Positions 52,740-61,751 of a stretch of DNA of 64,000 nucleotides are shown in pieces. Every line of letters starts with the position of its first letter. Position 1 is the first letter of the stretch. The notes beneath the pieces are model-generated. The model did no database searches. It worked only from the letters and a program-made list of their open reading frames with translations, and was not told where the DNA came from. The position numbers and the translations under genes were made by a program. Source of the DNA: Streptomyces sp. TLI_235. GTDB lineage: Bacteria > Actinomycetota > Actinomycetes > Streptomycetales > Streptomycetaceae. The DNA lies in the NCBI GenBank assembly GCA_002300355.1, contig NSGV01000002.1, positions 558,001-622,000 of the forward strand, read 5' to 3'.

Positions 52740-53612
52740 CTATTCGGGGACGCCGGCCAGGCCGGTCTCCAGGCCGTCGAGGGCGTGCGAGCAGACGCAG
52801 TCGCGCGCCGCCGGGAGGCCGGCGAGCGCCTTGAAGAGGACGGTGCGCAGCCGGTCGACGTTGCGGGCGAAGACCTCCAGCACCTCGGCGTGGGTGACGC
52901 CCTCGCCGGTCTCCACCCCGGCGTCCAGGTCGGTCACCAGCGCCAACGAGCTGTAGCAGACGCCGAGTTCGCGGGCGAGGACGGCCTCCGGGTGACCGGT
53001 CATGCCGACCACGGACCAGCCGTTGGCGGTGAACCAGCGGGACTCGGCGCGGGTGGAGAACCGCGGGCCCTCGACGACGACCAGGGTGCCGCCGTCGACC
53101 GGCTCCCAGGCGTTGGCGCGAGCCGCGGCCAGTGCGGCCCGGCGGCCGTCCGGGCAGTACGGGTCGGCCATCGAGACGTGCACCACCTCGGGCACCGAGC
53201 CGTCGGGCAACGGGAGGCCGTCGTAGAAGGTCTGCACCCGGCCGAGGGTGCGGTCGACGAACTGGTCCGGCACCAGCAGCGTGCCCGGCCCGTACTCGGT
53301 GCGCAGGCCGCCGACCGCACACGGGCCGAGCACCTGCCGCACCCCGAGGGAGTGCAGCGCCCACAGGTTGGCGCGGTAGTTGATCCGGTGCGGCGGCAGG
53401 GTGTGCCCGCGGCCGTGCCGCGGCAGGAAGGCGACGGTGCGGCCGGCGACCTCGCCGAGGAAGACCGAGTCGCTGGGCGCCCCGTACGGGGTCTGCACGG
53501 TGACCTCGGTGACGTCGTCGAGCAGGGCGTACAGGCCGGAGCCGCCGATCACGCCGATCTCGGCCCGGCCGGGGGTGCCCGCGGCGGGCGGGGTCGAGGG
53601 GGCGTCAGGCAT
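52740..53612 (-). CDS. mtnP: S-methyl-5'-thioadenosine / purine nucleoside phosphorylase
   Basis: 290 residues. Phosphorylase family 2 motifs: GVIGGSGLYALL, the phosphate-binding PRHGRGHTLPPHRINYRAN, VVVEGPRFSTRAESRWF and VVGMTGHPEAVLARELG. It cleaves methylthioadenosine (or a related purine nucleoside) with phosphate in methionine salvage. The ATG at 53612 follows GAAGGAGAGG. The position next to the glycosyltransferase and oxidoreductase block may be a conserved neighbourhood, though no metabolic link is clear. Confidence 0.9.
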   Translation of the reverse strand: MPDAPSTPPAAGTPGRAEIGVIGGSGLYALLDDVTEVTVQTPYGAPSDSVFLGEVAGRTVAFLPRHGRGHTLPPHRINYRANLWALHSLGVRQVLGPCAVGGLRTEYGPGTLLVPDQFVDRTLGRVQTFYDGLPLPDGSVPEVVHVSMADPYCPDGRRAALAAARANAWEPVDGGTLVVVEGPRFSTRAESRWFTANGWSVVGMTGHPEAVLARELGVCYSSLALVTDLDAGVETGEGVTHAEVLEVFARNVDRLRTVLFKALAGLPAARDCVCSHALDGLETGLAGVPE

Positions 53613-53832
53613 GGCCTCTCCTTCGGTGGTGACGGTCACTCGTCGAACGGCTGCCGCCGGTGCCACGACCGGTCGGCGCCCCCAACCCTACGAGCCCGCG
53701 GGCCGTCGGACCGGAACGGCGGCCTTACGGTCCGCGGACGGCTCCCGGCGGGGCGACCGGGGCGCCCGGCCCGTCCTTACCTCCGGCCCGGGGGGCCGCG
53801 TACAGTGACAGCCCCGGCTGACAGGAGTGACG

Positions 53833-54567
53833 GTGAAGGACGGACAGGCGGTGCCGGCGGCACCCGGCCACCGGGCACTGGTGTGGCGCGAGCGGCCCGA
53901 GGCGCCCGATGCCGCGGTGCTGGTGCTGCACGGCGGCCAGGAGGCGGGTCTGCACCGGCCGGGGCCGGTCAACCTGCCGGGCCTGCGGATGCGGCCGTTC
54001 GCCCGCGCCGTGGAGAGGGCGACCGCGGGCGCCGGGGTCGCCGTCGGCGTCGTCCGGTACCGCTGCCGCGGCTGGAACGGCGACCGGGCCGACGCCGCCC
54101 AGGACACCCTCGCCGCACTGCAGGACCTCGCCGAGGAGCTCGGCCCGGTGCCGACCGTGCTGATCGGCCACTCCATGGGCGGTCGGGCCGCCCTGCGGGC
54201 CGCCGGGCACCCCTGCGTGACGGGCGTCGTGGCGCTCGCCCCGTGGTGCCCGGAGGACGAGCCCTGCGGGCACCTGGCCGGCCGCCGCCTGCTGATGCTG
54301 CACGGCGACCTCGACCGGATCACCGCGCCGGACGCCACGCTGCGCTTCGCCGCCCGGGCCCGCGGCGCCGGCGCCCAGGCCGCCGGCTACCGGGTGGCCG
54401 GCAGCGGTCACACCCTGCTGCGCCGCGCCGGCGACTGGCACCGGGCGACCGCCGACCTCACCGCCGGCCTGCTGGGCCTGCGCGCCCTCCCCCCGGACGT
54501 CGCCGCCGCCCTCGACCACCCGGCCTCCGCCGAGGGCGGCCTGCAGCTGGCACTCGCCCACCGCTGA
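53833..54567 (+). CDS. alpha/beta hydrolase
   Basis: 244 residues. The catalytic triad is Ser in GHSMGGRAAL, Asp in LHGDLDRIT and His in GSGHTLLRR; AVLVLHGGQEAG supplies the oxyanion turn. A dienelactone-hydrolase/serine-aminopeptidase-like fold is likely, with no signal peptide. The GTG at 53833 is preferred because AGGAG lies five bases upstream; GTG at 53827 would overlap that site. Substrate unknown. Confidence 0.82.
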   Translation: MKDGQAVPAAPGHRALVWRERPEAPDAAVLVLHGGQEAGLHRPGPVNLPGLRMRPFARAVERATAGAGVAVGVVRYRCRGWNGDRADAAQDTLAALQDLAEELGPVPTVLIGHSMGGRAALRAAGHPCVTGVVALAPWCPEDEPCGHLAGRRLLMLHGDLDRITAPDATLRFAARARGAGAQAAGYRVAGSGHTLLRRAGDWHRATADLTAGLLGLRALPPDVAAALDHPASAEGGLQLALAHR

Positions 54568-54741
54568 CCGCCGACCTTCCGGAGTCGTGCGGGAAAGCGC
54601 TGTCCGGCCTCTGGGCGCGGCCGCCGAACGGCGCTACGGTGTCCCGGCCGCCCCGCCCGCGCACCCCTCGGCCGGACCGGCAGCGCACGGCACTCCTGAT
54701 GGCGCGCAGGTCGCCCCGACCGGGGCGGAAGGGCGGCAGCG

Positions 54742-56556
54742 ATGGGTTCCGCGGTCTGGGCGAAAGTGACCGGTGCACTGGGCGGCAAGGCCGCCGTCGC
54801 GGCGGTGACCGGTGCCCTGGTGGTCACCGGGGCGGTCGGTGCCGGTGTGTGGTGGGCGGCGGTGGAACCGCAGCTGCAGGTCGTGCAGCGCAACGCGCAG
54901 GTGGCACTGGCGGCGGGCGGGCAGCAGACCGCGGTGGCGGCCTGCGCCGCCAACGAGACGGCGCTGGGCGGCGGTTACGCGGTCGACGGCCCCGGGTACG
55001 CCACCACCAGCGAGTTCGTCGGCAGCAGCGCCTGGCTGGCGGCCGCGTACAACCCCGGCAGTGCGCCGGTGACCCTCACCGTGTACGCGCTGTGCGTGAA
55101 TGCGCCGGTGGAGTTCGCCCCGCGCGGTGCCTACACGCGGCGGGCCCTCGCCTTCCGGGACCGCGTGGACAAGGTGACCGCCGGTCACGACGGCGGGATC
55201 CGCGACCTGACGACGGACGGCCCCTGGGCCGGGCTGGCGGCCACCGCGCTGGGCACGGACACCTGCATCCCCGGATTCACCATGACCGGCATGGAGTTCC
55301 GGGCCGGCAAGGCCGTCGCCGGGCGCGGCGCGGCCCCGCTCCCGCTGGACCGGCTCTCTCCGCTCGACGGCTCCGGCACCGCCCCGTTCGCCTGGGCGGC
55401 CTCGGTCAACCCCGGGACCGAGCTCGCCACCCACACCTATCCGTTGCAGAGCAGCGACCTCGCCGAACGCCGGACCCGGATCGAGGACCCGCAGCCGCCG
55501 CAGGCCAACTACGCGGTCGACGTACGGGCGATCTGCGCCAAGCTGAAGGACGTCTCCGTGGTGACCGCGCAGGCGGCCGTGGCGGCCGGCGGCGCGGCCG
55601 AACTCACCGTGCACTGCCCGAAGAAGACCTTTGCGGTGGGCGGCGGCTTCGGCTTCACCGTGGCCGCCGCGAACGGCGGCACCCGGCCGCAGCCGTACGT
55701 CGGCGACGGCCTGCTGTACGCCTCCGCGGACGGGCCGGCGCCCGGCGGCTCCGGGCACGTGGTCAGGGAGTGGCACCTCACCGGCCGCAACGAGCAGGCG
55801 GCCGGCACCGAGTTCCGCAACTCGGTGTGGATCGAGCACAGCAGCCGCGAGGAGCTCACCGGCAACGGCTACTTCGGCTCCCGGGCGCGCGGTGCGGACG
55901 ACCAGGAGCTCCGCGGCGCCACCGTGCCCGCGAGCCAGCAGATCACCGGCAGCGCGATCTGCGGCACGGTCGACGCCCGGCCCACCCGGCCGGGCCCGGT
56001 GGTGCCCGCGCCGACCCCGGCCGTGTCGCCGCCGGCCTGGGACCTGCCGTCCGTGCCGGGCCTGCCGGCCTCGCCGACGGCCGGGCCGCCCAGCCCCTCC
56101 GGCTCGTCCGCCTCCGCGTCCGCCGCCACGCCCTCGGCCGGACGCTCGGCCACCGGCGGCGCCTCCCGCACCCCCGGCGCCACGCCGCGCCCGGGCAGCA
56201 GCAGCGTCACCGCGCCCGCGCCGGGCGGCAGCACCTCGGCGCAGCCGCAGCCGCCGGCGGTCTCCATCACCGAACCGCACCAGGGCGGGACACTCCGCCG
56301 CGGCTGCGAGGAGGCGTTCACCGGTACGGCCCGCACCCGGCCGGGCGACCGGCCGATCACCGATCCGCAGCACATGCTCTGGCAGATCACCGGCCCGAAC
56401 GGTCCGGTGACCGTCGGTACGGGCAGCTCCGGGCGCTTCACCGTCCCCCTGCTCGCCGACGGTGACTACACCCTCGTCCTCACGGCCACCGACCCCGGCA
56501 GCGGCCTCGTCGGGTACGCCCGGACGGCTGTCCGGATCACCGGCTGCCTGCGCTGA
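54742..56556 (+). CDS. large secreted/anchored surface protein with repeated GGGY modules
   Basis: 604 residues. One N-terminal hydrophobic helix (about 16-38) acts as a signal or anchor. Two related modules follow at about 65-180 and 290-410, each with Cys, A-x-GGG[YF], an aromatic W/Y near the middle and a closing A-x-C. Next comes a 110-residue Ser/Pro/Ala stalk and a C-terminal Ig-like domain (about 505-604) bounded by two cysteines. It looks like a cell-surface protein with carbohydrate- or ligand-binding modules; no family is named with confidence. There is no sortase motif. Confidence 0.75.
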   Translation: MGSAVWAKVTGALGGKAAVAAVTGALVVTGAVGAGVWWAAVEPQLQVVQRNAQVALAAGGQQTAVAACAANETALGGGYAVDGPGYATTSEFVGSSAWLAAAYNPGSAPVTLTVYALCVNAPVEFAPRGAYTRRALAFRDRVDKVTAGHDGGIRDLTTDGPWAGLAATALGTDTCIPGFTMTGMEFRAGKAVAGRGAAPLPLDRLSPLDGSGTAPFAWAASVNPGTELATHTYPLQSSDLAERRTRIEDPQPPQANYAVDVRAICAKLKDVSVVTAQAAVAAGGAAELTVHCPKKTFAVGGGFGFTVAAANGGTRPQPYVGDGLLYASADGPAPGGSGHVVREWHLTGRNEQAAGTEFRNSVWIEHSSREELTGNGYFGSRARGADDQELRGATVPASQQITGSAICGTVDARPTRPGPVVPAPTPAVSPPAWDLPSVPGLPASPTAGPPSPSGSSASASAATPSAGRSATGGASRTPGATPRPGSSSVTAPAPGGSTSAQPQPPAVSITEPHQGGTLRRGCEEAFTGTARTRPGDRPITDPQHMLWQITGPNGPVTVGTGSSGRFTVPLLADGDYTLVLTATDPGSGLVGYARTAVRITGCLR

Positions 56557-56574
56557 CACCCGGACGCTCGGGTG
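56557..56574. terminator. short terminator between convergent genes
   Basis: CACCCG (56557-56562) and CGGGTG (56569-56574) form a tight hairpin with a 6-base loop between the surface protein and sigma factor stops. Confidence 0.55.
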
Positions 56575-56583
56575 CCTCCGCGC

Positions 56584-57858
56584 TCACGCCGGGCCCCGGG
56601 CGTCCAGCTCGCTCAACCGGTCGGCCAGGAACTCGCGTTCGACGGTGTTCGCGGTGAGCATCAGCGCCTCCTGGTAGGCCAGCCGGGCCTCGGCTGTGCG
56701 GTCCAGGCGCCGCAGGAAGTCGGCGCGGGCGGCGGCGAGATAGCCGTAGCCCGCCAGTTGCGGTTCGGCGGCCAGTGCGTCGAGTGCGGCGAGCCCGGCG
56801 GCCGGGCCGTCGGCGAAGCCCACCGCGACGGCCCGGTTGAGGGCCACCACCGGCGACGGCCAGATCTGGACCAGCAGGTCGTAGAGCGCGACCACCTCGC
56901 GCCAGTCGGTCTCCTGCCAGCTCGGCGCCTCCGCGTGGACGGCCGCGATGGCCGCCATCAGTGCGAAGCGCCCCGGCGGCCGCGGGCGCAGGGCCTCACG
57001 GACGAGGGCGAGGCCCTCCTCGATCTGCCCGTGGTCCCAGCGCCGCCGGTCCTGCTCGGCGAGCAGGAGCAGCCGTCCGTCCGCGGCCGACCTGGCCTCG
57101 CGCCGGGCGTCGGTCAGCAGGATCAGGGCGAGCAGTCCGGCGGTCCCGGCGTCCTGCGGCAGCAGGTCGCGCAGCATCCGGGCGAGGTCGACGGCGCGTT
57201 CCACCAGGTCGCGGCGGACGAGGTCGTCGCCGGCGGGGGCGGTGTGCCCGGTCGTGAAGACCAGGTGGACGACGGTGAGGACGGCGTCGATGCGTTCGGG
57301 CAGTTCACCGGCGGGCGGCACCCGGTAGGGGATGCGCGCGGCGGCGATCTTCTTCTTCGCGCGGGTGATGCGGGCGGCCATGGCCGGCTCGCCGACGAGG
57401 AAGGCCCGGGCCACCTCGGCGGTGGTCAGGCCGCAGAGCAGCCGCAGGGTGAGCGCGACCTTGGCCTCCTCGGCGAGTGCCGGGTGGCAGCAGGTGAAGA
57501 TCAGCCGGAGCCGGTCGTCGGGAAGGTCCTCGCCCTCCCCGGCCGGCTCCGGGACGGGTTCGTCCGGCCCGGGGCCGGCGGAGCGGTCGAGCAGGAGCGG
57601 CAGCGTCCGGCGCAGGGTGGCGCGGCGGCGCAGCTCGTCCGTGGCCCGGTTGCGGGCGGTCGTGGTGAGCCAGGCGCCGGGGCGCCGCGGGATGCCGCGC
57701 TCGCCCCACACCGTCAGTGCCTTGGCGTAGGCGTCCTGCACGCACTCCTCGGCCAGGTCGAGGTCACGGGTGACGCGCGCCGTCGCGGCGAGCACGAAGG
57801 CCCACTCGTGCCGGTGCGCGTCCGCGACCGCGGCGGCGACCGCGGGGTCGGTGGCCAT
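56584..57858 (-). CDS. ECF42-type RNA polymerase sigma factor
   Basis: 424 residues, far longer than a plain ECF sigma. Region 2 (LAEECVQDAYAKALTVWGE, RPGAWLTTTARNRATDELRR) and region 4 (LTLRLLCGLTTAEVARAFLV, ARITRAKKKI) occupy the first 190 residues. The rest is the C-terminal DUF6596/TPR-like extension (LAEQDRRRWD, ETDWREVVALYDLLV, LNRAVAVGFADGP) that defines the group. ECF42 genes are linked to DGPF-family genes rather than anti-sigma factors, and the extension is thought to control activity. It follows the DGPF gene by 12 bases. Confidence 0.92.
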   Translation of the reverse strand: MATDPAVAAAVADAHRHEWAFVLAATARVTRDLDLAEECVQDAYAKALTVWGERGIPRRPGAWLTTTARNRATDELRRRATLRRTLPLLLDRSAGPGPDEPVPEPAGEGEDLPDDRLRLIFTCCHPALAEEAKVALTLRLLCGLTTAEVARAFLVGEPAMAARITRAKKKIAAARIPYRVPPAGELPERIDAVLTVVHLVFTTGHTAPAGDDLVRRDLVERAVDLARMLRDLLPQDAGTAGLLALILLTDARREARSAADGRLLLLAEQDRRRWDHGQIEEGLALVREALRPRPPGRFALMAAIAAVHAEAPSWQETDWREVVALYDLLVQIWPSPVVALNRAVAVGFADGPAAGLAALDALAAEPQLAGYGYLAAARADFLRRLDRTAEARLAYQEALMLTANTVEREFLADRLSELDARGPA

Positions 57859-57870
57859 CGGCAGCCACCG

Positions 57871-58221
57871 TCAGTCGAACACCCGGACGGGCCGGACCTC
57901 GACGCCGCCGCCGAAGTGGACCGGGACCTGCTTGGCCAGGGCGATGGCCTCGTCCAGGTCCGCGGCCTCGACGAGGTAGTAACCGCCGAGCGCCTCCTTG
58001 GTCTCGGCGAACGGCCCGTCCGTGACGGCCAGGCCGCCGGAGCCGTCGGGGCGGACGGAGGTGGCCGTCTCGGTGAAGTGCAGGGCGTTGGCCCCGAGGA
58101 TGGCCTCCGCGTTGCGCTCCTGGAACGCGAGGTGGTCCTTGAGCGCCGCCTCCCACTCCTGCGCGGAGACGGCGGCCACCCGGGCTTCCTCCCGGTAGAC
58201 CAGGATCAGGTACTGCGCCAT
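57871..58221 (-). CDS. DGPF (YCII-related) domain protein
   Basis: 116 residues with the signature TDGPFAETKEALGGYYLVEA. A ferredoxin-like YCII/DGPF fold, often a partner of ECF sigma factors; biochemical role unknown. The ATG at 58221 follows AAGGGA. It is the promoter-proximal gene of the sigma operon and is preceded by a putative ECF42 promoter. Confidence 0.9.
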   Translation of the reverse strand: MAQYLILVYREEARVAAVSAQEWEAALKDHLAFQERNAEAILGANALHFTETATSVRPDGSGGLAVTDGPFAETKEALGGYYLVEAADLDEAIALAKQVPVHFGGGVEVRPVRVFD

Positions 58222-58270
58222 GACGCGATCCCTTCTCGATCGGGCCCGCCGGCCGGGCCCTCCCGTCATG

Positions 58271-58299
58271 CCGACGGTCGGCGCCCGCCCGGATCGACA
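58271..58299 (-). promoter_or_regulatory. putative ECF42 promoter of the DGPF-sigma operon
   Basis: On the minus strand TGTCGA (58294-58299) is followed by exactly 17 bases and CGTCGG (58271-58276). As I recall, ECF42 sigma factors use TGTCGA at -35 and CG[A/T]C at -10, which this fits. Confidence 0.65.
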
Positions 58300-58345
58300 C
58301 CTTTCCCGGGCAATTCTCCGTCCTGGGACGTTTTCCGGCGGTTCC

Positions 58346-58374
58346 TGTCGATCCGGGGCCCGGTCGTCCGTCGG
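58346..58374 (+). promoter_or_regulatory. putative ECF42 promoter of the divergent exporter
   Basis: On the plus strand TGTCGA (58346-58351), 17 bases, then CGTCGG (58369-58374): the same elements and spacer as the minus-strand copy, sharing also TCCGGG after the -35. It points toward the exporter gene at 58421. Confidence 0.65.
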
Positions 58375-58420
58375 TCCAGTGAGACCGATTCCGGCACCCG
58401 ATCCGCAAGGAGCGCATCCC

Positions 58421-59914
58421 ATGCCCCCCGCAGCCACCCCGCACGCCCCCGGGCCCCGTGCACCGGCCGCCGGTCGGCCGCACCAGACGTGGACCCTGGT
58501 CCTGGCGTCCCTCGGCCTGTTCATGGTCGCCCTCGACACCCTGGTCGTCACCACCGCACTGCCGGTGCTGCGGGTCGACCTGGGCGCGAAACTCACCGAT
58601 CTGGAGTGGACGGTCAACGCCTACAACCTGTCCTTCGCCTGCCTGCTGCTGACCGGGGCGGCACTCGGCGACCGGTTCGGCCGGCGGCGGATGTTCGCCG
58701 TCGGACTCCTCGGCTTCTCCGCCGCCTCGGCCGCGGCCGCGCTCTCGACGTCCGTCGGCGCGCTGATCGCGGCCCGGGCGGTGCAGGGCGGCTTCGCGGC
58801 GATCGTGATGCCGCTGACCCTCACCCTGATCAGCCAGGCCTTCCCCGCCGAGAAGCGCGGGGCGGCGATCGGGCTCTGGGGCGGCATCGCGGGCCTCGCC
58901 GTCGCCGCCGGGCCGGTGGTCGGCGGAGCCATCACCGACGGCCTCGACTGGCAGTGGATCTTCTGGCTCAACGTTCCGATCGGGCTCGTGCTGGCCCCGC
59001 TCGCGCTGCGCCGACTGACCGAGAGCTTCGGCCCGCGGCCCCGCCTCGACCTCCCCGGACTCGCCCTGGCCGGAGCCGGGTTCCTCGGCCTGACCTGGGG
59101 GCTCGTCCGGGCGAACACCGTCGGCTGGGGCAGCGCCGAGGTGGTGCTCTCCCTGCTGGCCGGAGCGGCGCTGGCGGCCTGCTTCCTCGCCTGGCAGCGG
59201 CGGACCCGCTACCCGATGCTTCCCCTCGGCCTCTTCCGTCTGCGGGGCTTCGCCACGGCGAACGGCGTCAGCTTCTTCATGTACGCCTCACTGTTCGGCG
59301 CGCTCTTCCTGATGTCGCAGTTCCTGCAGGTCGGGCTCGGCAACTCGCCGCTCGCCGCGGGCCTGTGGATCCTGCCGTGGACGGCGACGCCCATGGTGGT
59401 CGCCCCCATCGCCGGCGCCCTCTCGGAGCGGTGGGGCAACCGGCCGTTCATGGCCGCCGGCCTGACGCTGCAGGCCGCCGGGCTCGGCTGGGTCGCCGCG
59501 ATCGCCGACCCCGGCATGGGCTACGCGCAGCTGAGCATCGCCCTCACGGTCGCCGGGGTCGGCACGTCGATGTGCTTCCCGACCGTGGCCAACGCGGTGA
59601 TGGGCGCCGTCCCGCCGCAGGAGGCCGGGGTCGCCTCGGGGGCGAACAGCGCGATCCGTGAACTCGGCGGAGTCTTCGGCGTGGCCGTGCTCGCGGCCGT
59701 GTTCACCGGCCCCGGCGTCTACGGCACGCCCGACGCCTTCGTCGACGCCTTCCGGCCGGCCCTGTGGGTGGGCGCGGCACTCGCCGCCCTAGGCATCGTC
59801 TCGGCGCTGCTCGCACCCCGCCGGACGGCCCCGCCGACGGACGCGGGCCCGCAGGCCGCACCACGGCCGGTGCCGGCCGGACGGTCCGCGGTCGCAGCGC
59901 GGTCCGACGGGTGA
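58421..59914 (+). CDS. DHA2-family multidrug exporter (MFS, 14 helices)
   Basis: 497 residues with about fourteen hydrophobic helices. Signatures of proton-driven drug exporters are VALDTLVVTTALPVL, GDRFGRRRMF, and the motif C region GLAVAAGPVVGGAI. It should export toxic organic compounds. The ATG has AAGGAG nine bases upstream. A promoter-like element matching that of the ECF42 operon lies 47 bases upstream of the start, so the exporter is probably a sigma target. A perfect 15-bp terminator follows. Confidence 0.9.
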   Translation: MPPAATPHAPGPRAPAAGRPHQTWTLVLASLGLFMVALDTLVVTTALPVLRVDLGAKLTDLEWTVNAYNLSFACLLLTGAALGDRFGRRRMFAVGLLGFSAASAAAALSTSVGALIAARAVQGGFAAIVMPLTLTLISQAFPAEKRGAAIGLWGGIAGLAVAAGPVVGGAITDGLDWQWIFWLNVPIGLVLAPLALRRLTESFGPRPRLDLPGLALAGAGFLGLTWGLVRANTVGWGSAEVVLSLLAGAALAACFLAWQRRTRYPMLPLGLFRLRGFATANGVSFFMYASLFGALFLMSQFLQVGLGNSPLAAGLWILPWTATPMVVAPIAGALSERWGNRPFMAAGLTLQAAGLGWVAAIADPGMGYAQLSIALTVAGVGTSMCFPTVANAVMGAVPPQEAGVASGANSAIRELGGVFGVAVLAAVFTGPGVYGTPDAFVDAFRPALWVGAALAALGIVSALLAPRRTAPPTDAGPQAAPRPVPAGRSAVAARSDG

Positions 59915-59930
59915 CCGAGGACCGGTCCTG

Positions 59931-59970
59931 CCGGACGCGGCCCGGAGCACGGCTCCCGGGCCGCGTCCGG
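59931..59970 (+). terminator. terminator after the DHA2 exporter
   Basis: A perfect 15-bp stem: 59931-59945 with 59956-59970, loop of ten bases. Confidence 0.85.
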
Positions 59971-60488
59971 CTATCCCGCCGATCGGCGGAGGCCCCACCC
60001 GCCGAATGGCGGGTGGCAATTCCGGCATCCGCACCGCAATCCGGCGGACGCACCTGAAATGTTTCTCCTTCAACTGCAGAATATGCGAGAAATCCGACCG
60101 CCCAGCAGCGGAACCGCGCTGCACCTGAGACGTAACTCACCACCGCATTCCGGTCGGCCGGAAAACCGCTGATTGAGGCTCAGGCAGGGCTCTCACGGCA
60201 CCCCCGGGGATCTCACATGGTGGAATCCGAAGGCACATGAAGGTGCTAGCCTCTGTTTCATCGAACGGGAGGCCCCGCACTCCTCACTTCGTGTCAACTG
60301 CCTGACGATCCGCGCGCATCCGGACCAGCGCGGCCCGACGATCGATCGTTTCCGATCCAGTGGCCGCCGCCGGGTACCGGTGAATTCCGAACTCCGCGGA
60401 CTGTCGGCCCCCTTCGCGTCCGACCATTCGGGCGAGGTCGCCGTGCCGCGATCTCGCTCCACCCTCGCATGCCTCAAAGCAGGAATCG
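59971..60488 (+). other. 518-bp leader, less GC-rich, without genes
   Basis: No credible reading frame is seen on either strand. Composition is clearly less GC-rich than the neighbours, especially 60050-60370 (for example AATGTTTCTCC and GTGCTAGCCTCTGTTTCATC). The TAGCCT at about 60246-60251 is a candidate -10 hexamer, which would leave a leader of some 230 bases before the ATG at 60489. The region may be the left boundary of a separately acquired gene cluster and contain its promoter. Confidence 0.5.
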
Positions 60489-61751
60489 ATGCCCGTTCAC
60501 CCACCAGCGGAACTCATCCGCTTCGTCCGCCGCAATTCACCCTTCTATGCCGAGCTGTACTCCGGCCTGCCCGACCGGACGGAACGGCTGACCGATCTAC
60601 CGGCCGTTCCGCAGGCCGCGTTCTGGCTGGCGAACACGCCCCGCGGCAACCGGCTGCTGACCGGCCCGCTGGAGGAGGCCGTGGTCTTCAAGAGCGGCGG
60701 CACCACCGGCTCGCCGAAGTTCTCGTACTACAGCCGGGACGAGTGGCGGGAGTTCACCACCTCGTTCGGCGCCGGGCTGGTCGACGCCGGGCTGCGGCCG
60801 GGCCACCGGGTCGCCGATCTCTTCTACGCCGGTGACCTGTACGCCAGTTACACCTTCGTCCTCGACGCGCTGCACCGCTCGCCGGTCGCCAACGTCCGGC
60901 TCCCGATCGGCGGAGCGGCGCCGCTGGAGTCGACCGCGCGGACCCTGGAGCAGTTCGGCGCCGAGGTGGTGGCGGGCACCCCGACGACGCTGTGCGCGCT
61001 GGCCGACCACCTCCTCACCTCCGGCCTCGAACTCCCGCACGTGGAGCTGCTGCTGTTCGGCGGCGAGGGCCTCTACCAGGACCAGCAGCCGCTGTTGGGC
61101 AAGGTGTTCCCCAACGCCGGGGTGTCGTCCATCGGTTACGCCGCCGTCGACGCCGGGCTGCTCGGCCGCCCGGTGCCGGGGGCGGACACCCGGGTGCACC
61201 GGGTGTTCGCACCGGAGACGGTGGTGGAGATCCTCGACGACCACACCGGCGAGCCGATCACCCGGGAGGGCGTGCCCGGCCGCGTCGTGGTGACCGACCT
61301 GCGGCGGCGGCTGATGCCCGTCCTGCGCTACCCCGTCGGCGACCGCGCGGAGTGGACCGACGCCGCCGCCGGGCGGTTCCGCATCCTCGGCCGGGCCGAG
61401 GAGGGCGTCCGGGTCGGCCCGGTCTCGCTCTACACCCAGGACGTCCTCGACCTCGTCCGGACCACCGACCCGGGAGGCCGCATCGCCGGCGTGCAGTTGG
61501 TGGTGCGCCGCTGGGACGGCCGGGACGGGCTGGTGCTGCGCCTCGCCTACGACGGCAACCCCGCCGGGCTCGCCGAGCTGTCCGCGTCCGTGGTGGCCGC
61601 GCTCCACGCGGCCCGTCCGCTGTACCCCGAGGCGGTCACCGCCGGCCACGTCCACCCGCTGTCGGTCGACTGGGTCCGCCACCACGAACTCGCCGTCAAC
61701 ACGCGGACCGGCAAGCTGGTCCGCGTCCTCGACGAACGGCCGCACTCGTGA
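60489..61751 (+). CDS. PaaK-like adenylate-forming enzyme
   Basis: 420 residues. It resembles the phenylacetate-CoA ligase/acyl-protein synthetase group: N-terminal RNSPFYAELYSGLPD, P-loop-like FKSGGTTGSPKFS, LLLFGGEGLYQDQ, RVVVTDLRRRLMPVLRYPVGD, and a C-terminal HHELAVNTRTGKLVRV with the late catalytic Lys. It should activate a carboxylic acid as acyl-AMP and pass it to CoA or a carrier. The acid is unknown. The stop overlaps the exporter start (GTGA). It is first of a tight operon that may be the edge of a biosynthetic cluster. Confidence 0.82.
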   Translation: MPVHPPAELIRFVRRNSPFYAELYSGLPDRTERLTDLPAVPQAAFWLANTPRGNRLLTGPLEEAVVFKSGGTTGSPKFSYYSRDEWREFTTSFGAGLVDAGLRPGHRVADLFYAGDLYASYTFVLDALHRSPVANVRLPIGGAAPLESTARTLEQFGAEVVAGTPTTLCALADHLLTSGLELPHVELLLFGGEGLYQDQQPLLGKVFPNAGVSSIGYAAVDAGLLGRPVPGADTRVHRVFAPETVVEILDDHTGEPITREGVPGRVVVTDLRRRLMPVLRYPVGDRAEWTDAAAGRFRILGRAEEGVRVGPVSLYTQDVLDLVRTTDPGGRIAGVQLVVRRWDGRDGLVLRLAYDGNPAGLAELSASVVAALHAARPLYPEAVTAGHVHPLSVDWVRHHELAVNTRTGKLVRVLDERPHS

